From the NCBI GenBank assembly GCA_019916065.1, contig CM034241.1, positions 5,991,920 through 6,055,919 of the forward strand: a stretch of DNA of 64,000 nt, given 5' to 3'. Position 1 is the stretch's first letter, and every line of letters begins with the position of its first letter. A program made the position numbers and the translations under genes. A model generated the notes under the pieces. That model had not been told where the DNA came from. It did not search any database and saw nothing but the letters and a program-made list of their open reading frames with translations. Shown here piece after piece: positions 45,801 through 58,745 of this stretch. Source of the DNA: Vitellaria paradoxa. Lineage: Eukaryota; Streptophyta; Magnoliopsida; Ericales; Sapotaceae.

Positions 45801-45974
45801 CCTTCTGGAACAAATCAGGCAAACAGAAGTACGATACAGGAAAAGAAATTATCAATATACATAATTTGATCGCGAATGGTCAAGCGATTGAGTTACAGTC
45901 TGCCATTCGCTCTGCCGATCGAGCTTTTGTGTTTTGCATATTCTGTCACCACCATGACTTTTGTTGCAGCATTT

Positions 45975-48900
45975 TTACTGGCAACAATCATCATTGGGTG
46001 GCGGCGGCTCTACTGGTTTTGGCGGCTCCAAGGTAGTTCCTGGTTTTGGTTCCGGAAGACTAGGAACCTCCATTATCTGCAGAAAGACAGAAAAATGAGC
46101 AACCCTGGGCCCAAATAAATGCAGTTTCAATATATGTGTGTATTTTTTTTTTTTTTAAAGTAATTGTGACGAGAGAAGATTATTTAGGATGACTCGATCC
46201 TGTCTAATTTAGACACAGTGATGCACTAGCATAAAAAAGTAAATTGATTTAGATAGAAGGGGGTAAAGAGGACACAAAAAGTAAAGACTAAATTACATGG
46301 GGATAAGTTTCACTTTACCCCCTTAACAACTAGAGTATAAGCTTTTATTTAGTTGTAATTTCACCCTAAAAGTTGGACAATTAATGGTGGCTGTGTAGAG
46401 GCAAAATGATCGTTGATGATGAGTGATATTGCAACTAATTAAAAACTTAAGATATTTAATTATTACCCCAAAACAATCAGGCCATAAAGTAGTATTCCGA
46501 GTAGGACTCAAAGGTGCAAAATGAAATTTATCCATTACACGATCTGAAATTGTGATGAAATATCTAATTTCATATAATCTCACAAAAAATATATCACGTG
46601 ACAAAAATAAATGGAGAATCCCAACTAGTTTGGGATTAAGACTTGGTCTCTCCCTCCGCCTCTCCCTCCAACACAGACACCCGGTTAAAATCTTGGGTTT
46701 TACTATTTAGAAGTTACTGGGATATATTATGAATCATGGGTGGCAACGTGTAATAACTTTCTATTTTCAAAATTCAAAGGGTATGGGCAAAAAAATAATA
46801 TAACCCTTAGATTTTTTTTTTCTTCCCTCTCTCCGAGGGACCAAACAAAAAAAAAAAAGGAGGGCGTTCAATTCCAATGAGTGCAATTATTGGACCTGTC
46901 CCAGTTCCAAATTCTGCATTGTTGTCCATGCAAATGCCTAGTCTGTCCTCACATGAAATGATCTGAAGACAATCCTTTTATGATGCTATTAGCAAGTAAG
47001 AAAATTCAATGACTTACTCAAGGGTGCATCAACCTCTGGCAAGCCAATGTATATATATATATATATATGAATTTTTATGAGTAACCTCTAAAAGTTTTTA
47101 CTTCATACAATCAGTCAGTGCCACAGGAAACTTTAACAGGTAAAAATGCTTTTTCTATCCCCTACCTTTAAAGCAAGCTCTTCAAAGCACTTCTCTACAT
47201 TTTCTTGAGTTTTAGCACTACACTCGACAAATAAGCATCCGATCTCTTTAGCAAGAGCAATTCCTTCTTCTCTGCTTACAACCCTTTCTGATTCCTGTCA
47301 TGCATCGAATTCATAAATGTGAATGATAAATATATATATATATATATATAAGTCTATTTCTTTAAACGTGGAATTCATGCATGACTTCAGAAGGAAGAGC
47401 CATCTATGGGAGAATTAGGGAGACTACTACAGAAATTCAAGAAGCTAAAAATCAGCAGGCAATGAGATTACAAGTAGTGAAAATACAAGAGTTGAAGGCA
47501 AATGAGAATCTAACCAAGTATTAAAAGCTTTTCCATTTTTTAATGGTTCAGAAAGCAACTAGATATAAAACATTTTTACATAAACTCATCCATGGAGTCT
47601 CATAACTTCACATTCCTTGCAGCTTTTAAATGATTTAAGTTAATAGTGATACATAGAACCTCTAAATGTCTGTCAGATGCCAGTAAGAGAACTTGTTTTT
47701 CAAACATGAGCTACTTTAATATATAGTCAAAGAGTGCAAATGTAGATATGTGGAATTGGTGTGGGCCTATGAACGCCTATGTGCACATTCGATGCTTTGC
47801 ATTTCCTGGTGCATTTAGAGTAGAAAAAATAAAATAAAATAAATGGAGCTGGATCTTGTATCCTTATTTACCAGCTTTCTAGGAGGCTATCCACCAACTC
47901 TTCTGTTGCATTTGGTATTCCGGATTCGAAATCAATAATTTTGTTATTTATGGGGAATGGGCTGGCTGAATTAAATTGAGCTAAGTAAAACCCTTTATGT
48001 ACTTAAATTTTACATACAAAAGCATATTCTTCGACCTATATGTGGACCATGCAATGATTTAAGATGCATTTTATAATCCACAAATGAAAGAATTGTTTGA
48101 TTTTCTTGTGTCTCCGGTTAACTTCCAGAGTCCACTAGTTAAACACTTCGACATCTTCACCGAATACATCTTGTGTACAATCTCAACCTTTCCTTTCCAT
48201 GTAATGGAATACGATCTTACTTGGGGGTATAAACAAAATTAAACCAAGCGAAAGAAATTTCAAGTTTAGTTTTCTCTTGACACAACAAAGCATGTAGTGG
48301 CAACGCAACCTCTGGATATTCTTTTTGCTACATTTTCTTGTGAAACAAAAGATAAATCCAAAGAAACATATTCAAGATCATTTATTTTATTATTTTTTCC
48401 TTTCATTTATTAATTTTGCAACACAAAGAGAATGACATATTCTGAAGTTTATTAGTCTTTCAACATGCAATGAGGCAGAAAATGAATAGAAATTCACAAT
48501 TGGGAATAATTAAAGAAGAAGAGGAGTACTTTCACTTCAGCAACCATGTTACTGAGATTCTAGAAGATGAAGTATAGATAGACAAAGATCAATATAGAAG
48601 GGTGCGCATATGGGGCTCATTAACCACTTAACCATTTGCTCTATGGTAACAATTTTTCAAGCAAGAAGGAGGGAATGCAGAACTTACTCGATCAATTTTA
48701 TTTCCAACAAGCATCTTAACGCAATCCTGATTAGTGGCGTAAAGATCTACTTCTTTAGCCCACACGTCTGACAAGTTTGTAAAGGAATCCCTCCATGTGA
48801 CATCATAAACTATAGATCATGGAAAATTGTGTGACTTCAATAAATGAAAATAATGGGAGGGTAATGCACTTACCTACAACAAAATGAATTGTAGTCGACT

Positions 48901-51900
48901 AATTCATGAAAATAAACTTGCACCCCGTGATATTATACTGTTGATGCCTTACCAAGAATAATTCCCTGAGCACCTCTATAGTAGGAGCTTGTTAATGTCC
49001 TGTATCTTTCTTGTCCAGCTGCAACAGAGATCATTTGAGTTTACAAACCAAGAACAATTTATCCGGAAGAGAATGGAAGTTTTGGCACGTCTAAATGGCC
49101 AAACGGAGGGAAAAATCAGAGGGGTAAGTTTACAAACCAAAAACAATTTATTCACATCGCTCGAGGAAAAGAATGGAAGTTTTGGCATGTCTAAATTGCC
49201 AAACAGAGGGACAAATCAGAGGTGTAACTAAATAATCAGAAAGGAAAAATTACTCAAAGGCTCTTTCTCTTACAGTCCTAGAACAATTAGATGTTGCTCT
49301 TGAACAATTCAATTTTTAAATTCATTTTACCCCTTCTAGTCTTCATTCTTTTTCGAAAGGAAAAAGAAAGAATATATCAAAATTTTCAAAAACCTAGCAC
49401 ACAATTTATCTTGTTTAACCAAGCCGTGCCAAAAATAACCAGTAAACAGCTCAACAATGGTCGTTTGACGATGGCAATGGAAATCATATTATATAACCAA
49501 GAAGTTTCTTCCGTTGGTAAAATGAAATAAAATAAAATGTACAATTGGCCATTTGTTACCTGTATCCCAAATGGTTAGTTTCAATGTTTTCCCCCCAGCA
49601 GTCAACAGCTTGATTTTAGGATCGGCACCTGGTCATAGTTGAGATGAGGGGGAAAAAAACAAACAATTCATGATCAGTTCAAAGATCCAAGCCCATTAGA
49701 GTAGAAGTCTATGCTTGTACTAAGCCAATCCCATTAAAGTGTTTGGATCATTATAGCTCCATGGCCATGGACATTAATTTGGAGAAGACATTCTTGTATT
49801 AAGAGAATGAAAAAAATGCTCAATTTTGAGGTCCAAACACTAGACAAACAAAGACATTTGGGAACTAAGTGTTGTTTGATGAGTCAAACAGGGTACCCGC
49901 CTAATTAGTTAATCTTATTACCAAACTCGTTTATTTTTACTTACCATTACCGTCTCAAACCCGTTTATTTTTTAATTGGAATCCCAAACCCGTTCCGTCC
50001 AAACCTGTGAAACTCATCCCAAATCCGCAAAACTCGTTTATGTTCAATTGGTAAAAATTACCTGTTAAGTATCTGTTAAATACCCAATTTGAGATAAAAA
50101 ATAAAAAAATTAGTAAGTGACAAAAATATTAAATTTATTAAATTGTACAAATTCACTAGTTAAATGACCTCCAATTTTTTTTTTTGTAAGGTGAAGAAAT
50201 ATACTATAAATAGTAGAAATAAACGTATAAAATATATAAGAGCATTCCGTTGGAACAATATAATAGGAATCACAATTTATAAAGGATTTCCAAACCTAAT
50301 ATGGAAGTTGGAACAATCCATGACATGTGAAAATAACACATAACAAATCATAAATTAAACAAATCCAAATGAATTATCCCAATAAAGGTAAAAATAGCTG
50401 CCAACAAAGCACAAATGACATTGACTTAAGAAGTTCAAAAATTTTATTTTAGGAATAAAATTGTATGTAAATATATAAATATATATTTATTTTATTAAAT
50501 GGGTACTTTACAGGTGCCTTATGTGTATCGGGTATTGGATACCGGTATCTTATAAGTATAAATGGATATCGGGTATTGGGTATCGAGCACCCTACAGAGA
50601 AATCTCAAACCCGCACGGGTATTAAATTTCAATCCCAAACCCGTCTCAATCCCATTAGGGTATTTCCCAACGAGTTTTTATCGAGTTCGATCAAGTCAAG
50701 TAACCCCGTGTACCCGTCCCATTGACATCCATAGGAATACACTTTGCCCTATAACTTTTAACAAAGTTTGACAACACATCTTACCCACACCACCAAGGAA
50801 TTAATAGTATTTAAGGCGCTAAATCAAATGTTTTGGCATGTGGTCAATTGCTCGCACCATCCATATAGCAGAGCAGCAAATTATGAATGTCAGGAAAACT
50901 AATATAAATTAAGGTGGGCAGGCACATTAGGTTGAAGCCACCCTTAGGCGTGTAAATGAGCGTCGGGAGAAACTTGCACACCCTTTCATGGCCGATGATT
51001 GAATGCAGGAGCAGGTGGGTCCATTTGATGAAGCAGAGTTTCTTCCCGGCCTAGGAGAAATGATGTGGACATCCCTTGAATAAAAACAATCCTTCCCCCT
51101 TGAATTGTCTATTTAGTTGCTCTAGGAATAACTCTAGATTTTTTCAAGGTTTGTCATTTCATTTTCCAGGTTTTCTATTTAAATATAGTTTGTGTTTTTG
51201 TGTGGCAGACCTGATGAATGATGAATGAATATTGAGAATTGCAGCCGGATCCCTGCTTTCCCCCTTCCTTCTATGTTTGCTTCCCCTCCCTCCCTAGCTT
51301 CTTCCCTCTTTGGTTTATTCTTTCCTCCTTGCTTCTTGGCTAATTTCTTTTATTGCTTCTGTGTGATTTATTCTGCATCCCACCTCAAACTAGGAAGCAC
51401 AGACTCATCTTCAAGGGTGCCGTGTCCAGTTCAAACTCAGTTAGGATACCAATTCGCGGTGGACTCACGTTGGACACAAGTCCAATTTGCTTTTTTGTGT
51501 GTCAAATTTTTTTATTATTTCATTTTGTTTGGATGCATCATAGACTCACTTTGGATGTGGCAGAGTCTTTCTTATAATACATGAAAGTTTTAATGTGCAC
51601 TAGCAAATTGACGCCTATCAAATGAGAACAACCCAAACCTTAGTTTGGTAAAAGTCCTCCAGGTCCGAAAGATATTATCCAAAATCTGGCCCGGGGTAAC
51701 TTACCCTTAAAAGAAACTATTACGCAGCGTCACTCTATTCATGACTAGGAGGAAAAGAAATTAACAAGACCAAAGAATTTTAACATGCCCAGCACAACGT
51801 AACAAAAGTGACACTCAATTAACAAGGCCATTCTATTGGTATGCCAAGTCACAATCAACAACTGTAAACTTACTTACAAAAAAAAAAACTGTAAACTTTG

Positions 51901-54900
51901 AAAATATCAGACAAATGAGAAAAAAAAAAAAAAGTAGACATATATGGTAACTGTAAGCAGCATGGAGTAAAAGTGAAATTTCAATACTGAATATTTTATA
52001 AACCACTTCCCTATATTCAAGTACAAATTCTTATCTCCTAGCGTTTTGTTGCTTTCATATCCCAGCAAGGCAGCCAGCTACCTCTAGCTAAAGTAGACAA
52101 TGGAAGGAGTCCGATGCTGGATATAAAATAGTAGCATAACATGAAGTAGAGATAAAATCACCACTAGAAAAATAGCATCCATAAATCATGCTGTATCATT
52201 ATTTGTTTGCGTATGTGAAATTATCTCTTTGCTGCTACTCCTAGAAAATACAGGATTAAACTTCCTCCGCTTTTCATTCCCTTCTTTATATGATTTTAGT
52301 AAATAACCAAATAAAAAACTTGGGTACTTCCTCGTTTGCCAAATATTAACGATATTAAACAACTGTCACAAGATAAAAGTTCTCTAATAGGTTGGCCACC
52401 ACAACAACAACAACAACAACAATAATAATAATAATAATAATAATAAAAGTTTCCCAAGCAATTTATTTTAATGAAACCATCTTATGTTGACATCATAATA
52501 ACATCATCACTATCAGACCGATCCTGGACAGGCCAGGAGGGAATATCTACTGTTCTTCATAAACAGCCATAAACCGTTCAGATTTCAAGACTTAGTTTAT
52601 CCTAAACATCAAAACCTTAAACTTGTTTGACAGTGAGTAACCGATTAGGCAAAGAGTACCTGGAAAAATGACCAGAGAACATGAACAATTACAGAGCACA
52701 AAACTTGAATGAAAATAAACTAAAAACATGTAGATGACTGCATGAACACACAACTGCTAAGTCTTTCTGAGCACTTCTAAAACCCCTCACATGTACATTG
52801 AGCGTATTGATTTTCCATCAAATACATTGATGACTAAAAAATTGACATAATCAAATTGTTCATCTAATTTCTCCTAAAATTGAAGCATAGCAATACTGCA
52901 CAAGAGACCAAAGGTCATTGCAGCTTGCTCGCCAAATGTCTCTTAACAGGACTCTGATTCTTGCCTGCTTCGTGTTTAAAGATAACAAGATAGACACTCC
53001 TCCAAGACGCCTAATTTGGTTAACCATTCAAACATAGAACCCCGGATAGCAGCAAATCCAACTTGGTTGGTTTTGCCAGGCCAATGCTCAAAACAAGTTC
53101 AGGAGCACCTATGAATAGGTTGAGTATAACGCGGATCATGGGGTAATCTTTTTGGTCGTTAAAGTAGGTCTTTTAATCAACATGGCAGCAACTGAACTTG
53201 GTTTATGCATAAGCCAGCTATGACCAGCGAAGGCTCTACAGTGATTAGTGATTACTAGCTCAACATCCTATTTGTGAAGTTCCAATCAATAACACAACTG
53301 AACACACCATATAAAATTTGCATAATATCACATTGCCAATATCACATTACCAGGCTAGTGGCAACCTATGCCCAGGGCTTTTTCAGTATTAATTTCAAGA
53401 TGAAATTCACAGGCTAAAATTGGAAACTGGTTTTAATTCAAAAATTCACAACTGACACCTCAAGAAATCAAAACAAACCCCCTATACCCAAAAATAAATA
53501 AATAAATAAGTTGTAACAAAAGAAGTTAAATACAATTACAAGTCCAAATAACTTGAGTCCACTTACATTGAGTAAGTGTGCTCAAAATCAAATGAGAGAT
53601 CAACCACAAACTAAGAGTGCCATTATTGTGCTTACCTACACATGCCTATGCATATAATCATACACATACTAAATGCAGATGCACACATAGTGTGAAATTT
53701 TTATTAATGTTTTTATTTGTTTTATTTTTAATCTTTTTATATTTTTATATAAATTATCAAATAAAATTAAAATAAAAAATATTAAAACACTTGTGAAGAT
53801 ATCGAGATTTAAATGACATTCAAGTAAATAATAAATAATTAAGTGGTATTTAAAAAAAAATAAAAAAAGAGTGCCATTATTTACAGTCCTATTTTTTCCC
53901 TTGTAGCCTAGTTAAAATTTTCCCATCTTAGAATAAAATGCTCTAATGCAAAATAACCCCTTTGCCATCTATATTTACTACACATAAACCACACTATAAA
54001 AAACTCCACATAAAATTTCAACAATAACTTGCTGAAAACATTAAACAATATTGACAATCACTTGTTAAAAAAATCAAACAAATTCGATAATTACTTGTTG
54101 AAACAAATTTTCAACAGATAAACGAAATATTTCGGCAACTGATTACTGAACAAATCAAAAACTTTCAATAAGTACTAGCTAAATCAAACAATTTCAACAA
54201 TTAGTTCTTAAAAAAATTTAGTAATTTGTAAACATTTTTGAGAATTTAGGTGCAATTTGTGAGTTAAATAGAGAAAATATTGGGTTGCATGGAAAAAAAC
54301 GATGCATGAATTAATTGTGCTGCATGGGTACCCCAAAAAAATGTAGACAGGGGTGATTAAAAAAGCACGGGTGTCACTATTTGCAACCTTATTTTTTCTC
54401 ATGCAGCAGTCTAGTTAAATTTTTTCTACCTTAGGACAAAAATGCCTTAATGCAAAATAATTTCTTTACCCTCTGTATTTACTACAATAACACGTTCTAA
54501 AAAATCTTACATAAAATTTCAACAAAAACTTACTAAAAGTATTAAACAATATCGACAACCACTTGTTAAAAAAATCAAATAAATTCGATAATAACTTGTT
54601 GAAACAAATTTTTAACAGATAAATGAAACATTTCAAAAACTAATTATTGAACAAATTAAAAACTTTCAACAGATACTTGCTAAGAAAAATCAAACAATTT
54701 TAACAATCAATTGCTAAAAAAAAATTAGCAAATTGTGTTTATTTTTGAAATTTTAAATACAATTTGTGAGTTACGTGGAAAAATTATTGGATTGCTGAGA
54801 GGATACATGAATTAACTGGGGTGCCTAAAGAAAAAATAGAATTGCAAATAGCAACACCCAAAAGCATTTAAATAATACTAAAAATACAAAGATAAAAAAT

Positions 54901-55184
54901 TTATTTAATTGACACTTACTAAAAATTTCTTTTAAATTCTATTATTGAAGTTACTAGTTATGAAAAATTAGAGGATATTAAAGGAAGAAGGAAACTCACG
55001 CTAATAGTATTGATAAATGTAATAGTATAGACATGAAGTAGGTACCGATAGTAGGAGCGAGATCTTCAAAAGAGTTGGAGATGAAAGTAGCGAGAAGACT
55101 GCTTTTGCCGACGCCAGAGTCACCGACGAGCAAGATCTTGAATGACAGATCGTAATTGCTGCTCTGTCCAGATGACGAACCCAT
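45975..55184 (-). CDS. RABC2-type (Rab18) small GTPase, copy B, with diverged switch I and tail
   Basis: Six exons on the minus strand: 55184-55046, 49628-49560, 49018-48953, 48809-48688, 47294-47166 and 46076-45975 (TAA), 627 nt, 208 aa. All borders are GT..AG, with no stop or frameshift. P-loop [20 protein letters not shown] and ECSAK are intact. Switch I, normally GVDFK, reads GADPK (V48A, F50P), destroying the IGVDF Rab signature. RFRTLT is RYRTLT and DVTRR is DVTWR. The tail is proline-rich and ends DDCCQ in place of the glycine run and SCC of copy A. CCX can still be geranylgeranylated by Rab transferase. The frame and splice sites are kept, so it may be expressed, but effector binding through switch I is doubtful. 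It is either a diverging paralogue or an early pseudogene. Confidence 0.88.
49891..50732. mobile_element. hAT-like non-autonomous element in intron 1 of copy B
   Basis: About 840 bp present here and absent at the matching site of copy A (around 40035). The right end, read on the minus strand, is GGATGTCAATGGGACGGGTA, a wording common at the ends of plant hAT MITEs. The left end, GGGTACCCGCC, looks truncated by about 15 bases. The interior is full of AAACCCG/CGGGT words. No transposase, and target duplication not clear. Confidence 0.6.
52460..54913. other. Extra 2.4 kb in intron 1 of copy B, with a tandem repeat of about 500 bp
   Basis: Missing from copy A, by insertion here or deletion there. 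52460-53860 shows no coding potential or family I recognise. From about 53870 to 54870 two direct copies of a unit of about 500 bp follow each other (starts GTGCCATTATTTACAG at about 53871 and GTGTCACTATTTGCAACC at about 54370), both containing CACTTGTTAAAAAAATCAAA and TTCGATAA. Confidence 0.65.
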
Positions 55185-57310
55185 CAATGATCAATGCTAC
55201 TTTGTATCTCTCTCTTCCACAACAACAACAACAATAGTGGCAATGCGTATTTTGATGAGAGAACAAGGGCCCAAAAAGAGGGAAGCTTATGGCATCTATA
55301 TCTATCTCAGGAAAGACACGCTATGTATATATAAAAAGGGGGAGTGTTGTTTTAGAGAGAGAGAAAATGGACTAGAGAGAGAAGGTAAAGAAAACGGCTA
55401 CCTGTGAGCAACTGACAGCGGACGTTATTCTTTACTTTTGGCTTCGCTCTTGTTCGTCAAGAAAAAGCTCCGATGCCATTCCGTTTTCGCGGAACGCAAC
55501 GCAAGATTCTTGTCGTAACTCGCAATCTACTTTGTACTGGGAGCGTGGCTTATAGGCAAGAGTCCTGTTCTGCCCACTCATGGCCAGTTTGATTCTCCGG
55601 AAACTCTTTTCCCGTTATCATGCATGTTTAATGTAATTAAAAAAAATAAAAATAAACAATAAAATAAAATTACATTAAAAAAAATCTACTTTATACTGGA
55701 CCGGGTCGGGTTGCAAACAAAAATTCGATAATAATTCACGGTTTGGAATTGATTTCAAAAATTTTCAAATATATATTTTTACAAAGTGTTCTAAAAATTT
55801 GCTTAATAACCATACTTAAAAAATGTGTTTGATAATTGTATTTAAAAAAATTAATTAAAAAAGAGAATAACAAAAAATTAAATAAAAATATAAATGAAGC
55901 ATAAAAATATAATTTAAACCTTTTTATAGTAATAATGTTAGGATCAAACTTATTTTATTACTGGTCCTAACATTATTTTTATAACGAGGTTATAACTTAA
56001 TTATAAAAATTAATTTTTGAATTAGTTATATACCTTTAGTAAAAGTTGTACAGATAATGTAATTTGTTAATGTCACACACCGCTCTCGCAGCCCGAGAAT
56101 GCAACCTACGAAGAAGTATCTACTTATATTCATCCATACATCTTACACAACATTATACATTTTCACATATTTACATTTTTTATTATAGCCAATTATAATG
56201 GGGGCAACATTAAAATAAAATATTACAAATTTAAAAATATAATAATACAAAACAAAATCCAAGCATATGTTGCAAGTCGATGCACCACAATCTTTACAAG
56301 GCACAATCCATCTTGTGTTCCAAAAATAAATATCGGCAATGATTCTTGTCAACCACCTTAATCCTTAATTACGTATTAAAATATATACTATACAATCACC
56401 TTACTTGAATGATCGAATGTTTTACAAAGAAATTACATGACAAGCCTCACATGTGAGATATACAAATTAATAAATAAAATTACAAACATAACAAGTAAAT
56501 ATTGAGTCGAAACTCTACTTCATCCAACCAACTGGTCCAGTAGATTACACTTCCTCTGAACTGCAACCGTGGGTAGCGTTTGGAGTGGTAAGAAAAAAAA
56601 AAAACAAGATAAATTAAGATAAAATATGATTTTGGGTTAAGTTTAGCGTTTGGTGTTTTCTTTCTAAATCGTATTTTTTAGAGATGAACAGTAGCAAACC
56701 GTTAGAATAGTTTCTCAAATCTGATCTAACGGATTCAAAAATTCAACACTCAATGTTCTGCAAAATATTTCTACTCCCTCTCTCGATAGTGATAAACCAT
56801 TAGAATGGTTTTCCAAATCCATTTTAATGGATTTAAAAAGTCTTTTTGGAGATGCACAGCACCAAAACTATTGAACAATTTTTCCAAATTCGTTTTAACG
56901 GATTCAAAAAAAATCGCACAAAATAGCAATAATGGTACTCGTTTGAAAGCTTTTGACTTGAAAAATATGATTGTCCAAAAAAACTTTACGCACTCAGTTA
57001 AATTCCTTTTGAATTTTTTGTTTTTTTTTTAACTAAATATTGAAATTTTTGAAATTAGTAAAGGTGAAAATATGTAAATATGTAATAGAGAATTTTAGTG
57101 CTTTATAAAAGTTGTTGGAGATTTATTTTGTTTTATTTTATTTCTTGGCACTCCAAATGATGCCGAAATGCATCTATCTAGCCCTGCATATATACACGGC
57201 AGAAACTCAGGTGGATTTGGAAGGGCTGGGGATGTGACAAAGCCAAATCCGAGGCCTAATTGAGTGACCTCCAGCCAATTGCTATGCCTCCTCGCCCAAC
57301 AATGATTTAA
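55185..57310. other. Upstream region of RABC2 copy B
   Basis: The first 400 bp hold the promoter region, with a short (CAA)n leader run and a TATA-like box near 55325. The conserved upstream block with the TTAGGATC...GGTCCTAAC hairpin lies at 55930-55980. Then comes a MITE (56572-57164) and the end of the duplicated unit. No gene seen; short frames are featureless. Confidence 0.6.
56572..57164. mobile_element. MITE of family A upstream of copy B
   Basis: Ends GGTAGCGTTTGGAGTGG and, from the right on the other strand, GGCATCATTTGGAGTGCC, about 593 bp. The matching place in unit A (about 44800-44812) is empty, so insertion followed the duplication. The interior contains several repeats of a block with CCRTTAGAATGGTTTTCCAA-type wording. 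No clean target duplication was seen. Confidence 0.65.
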
Positions 57311-57789
57311 GGGGTTTTCGGAGGCCGATCATTAGTTATGGACTTATAAGGATTTAAGTCATACCCATAAAACTTATTTGTGAATAAGTCATATTTGCAA
57401 CGAAAAGACAAAAAATGACATCGCGCCTCTTTCACTCACATTTCGAAACTCCCTGTTTTATCGGAAACGCCCGCGACTTTCCAACTTCGTCACAAACTAA
57501 AAGCTAATCAAAACTTCTTCGAAAAAAAGTCTCAATCGATCCCTAAGTTTTCGTCAAGCAAATCCACGCTCTACAGTCCTCCACAATAAAATAGGTACTA
57601 TTTTTTATTAAAGGTACTCTTTAGGGTTTTCGATGAAAACCTATATCGAGAATTTGAATATTTATTGTGTGGTACTGTTTAGAGATATCGTTTATCTTTT
57701 AAATAAGAGGTTTTGTGATACTGTTTTTTGTATTTAGTTTCTCCTAAAATGTATATCTCCTAAAACGTATATTCGGTGCTATATTTACA

Positions 57790-58745
57790 AGAGCCTAATA
57801 TGAAACAGTACCGCAGACATGTGGTACTATCATCTATATAGTATTGTTAGTCATTTCGTTTGATATGTGTACTCTTTTTGTGTTTAATGGTGATGTTTGC
57901 AAACTAGAATCATTCGATACTATTTTTGAACGAGCATGCATCCTATACAAAACAGTACCGCATACATGTAGTACTATCATCAATGTGGTACTGTCAGCCA
58001 TTTCGTTGGATGTGTGAACTATTTTTGTATTTAATGGTGCTGTTTGCATGTTAGTCATTCGGTATTATTTTTGGTACTATTTTTGCAAGAGCATGAATAT
58101 TTTATGAAACAGTACCGCAGATATGTAATACTATCATCCATGCGGTACTGTCAGCCATTCTGTTTGATATGTGAACTATTTTTGCGTTTAATGATGCTGT
58201 TTGCATGCTCGAGTCATTCGGTACTGTTTTTGCAAGAGCATGCATCCTATACAAAACAGTACCATAGGCATATGGTACTGTCATCCATGCGGTACTGTCA
58301 GCTATTTCGTTGGATGTGTGAACTATTTTTGTGTTTAATGGTGCTGTTTGCATGCTAGAGTCATTCGGTACTGTTTTTGCAAGAGCATGCATCCTATACA
58401 AAAAGTACCGCAGGCATGTGGTACTGTCATCCATGCAGTATTGTCAGCCATTTCGTTGGATGTGTGAACTATTTTTGTGTTTAATGGTACTGTTTGCATG
58501 CTAGAGTCATTCGGTATTATTTTTGCAAGAGCATGAATATTTTATGAAACAATACCGCAGATATGTAATACTGTCATTCATGTAGTACTGTCAGCCATTT
58601 CGTTTGCTATGTGAAGTATTTTTGCGTTTAATGGTGATGTTTGTAAGCTAGAATCATTCGGTACTGTTTTTGAAATAGCATCCATATTTTATGAAACAGT
58701 ACTGCAGGTATGTGGTACTGTCATCCATGTGGTACTATGTCTAGA
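57790..58745. repeat. Tandem array of about 147-bp units in the MULE left arm
   Basis: About six to seven units with the landmark CATTCGGTACTGTTTTTG at about 57911, 58056, 58213, 58362, 58508 and 58655 (spacings 145, 157, 149, 146, 147). Each unit also has AAACAGTACCGCAG, GTGGTACTGTCATCC and TTTAATGGTGCTGTTTGCAT. Copies differ by a few percent to perhaps 15%. Confidence 0.9.

Larger units (their letters stand above)
42554..45974. other. Upstream region of copy A and spacer to copy B
   Basis: After the promoter come a family A MITE (about 43015-43530) and a family C repeat (about 43535-43900). Neither is in unit B. A hairpin lies at about 44165-44220 (AATGTTAGGATC pairing with GGTCCTAACATT, also in unit B at 55930-55980). 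Then the end of unit A follows. A repeat at about 45005-45600 is homologous in part to 32990-33400. A (TA)n run lies at about 45722-45742. No gene is seen; small frames here are featureless. Confidence 0.6.
45630..57295. repeat. Tandem duplication, unit B (contains RABC2 copy B)
   Basis: Direct repeat of 34312-44940. It begins with TACATATGCAAATTTGTGTG near 45649 and ends with GAGTGACCTCCAGCC near 57275. It is interrupted shortly afterwards by the MULE. Coding exons match unit A exon for exon (139, 69, 66, 122 and 129 nt identical in length; the last exon differs). Confidence 0.93.

Noticed and set aside
57790..58745. Frames of 74-110 codons in the 147-bp array, on both strands
   Set aside because: They repeat the array unit; no independent domain.
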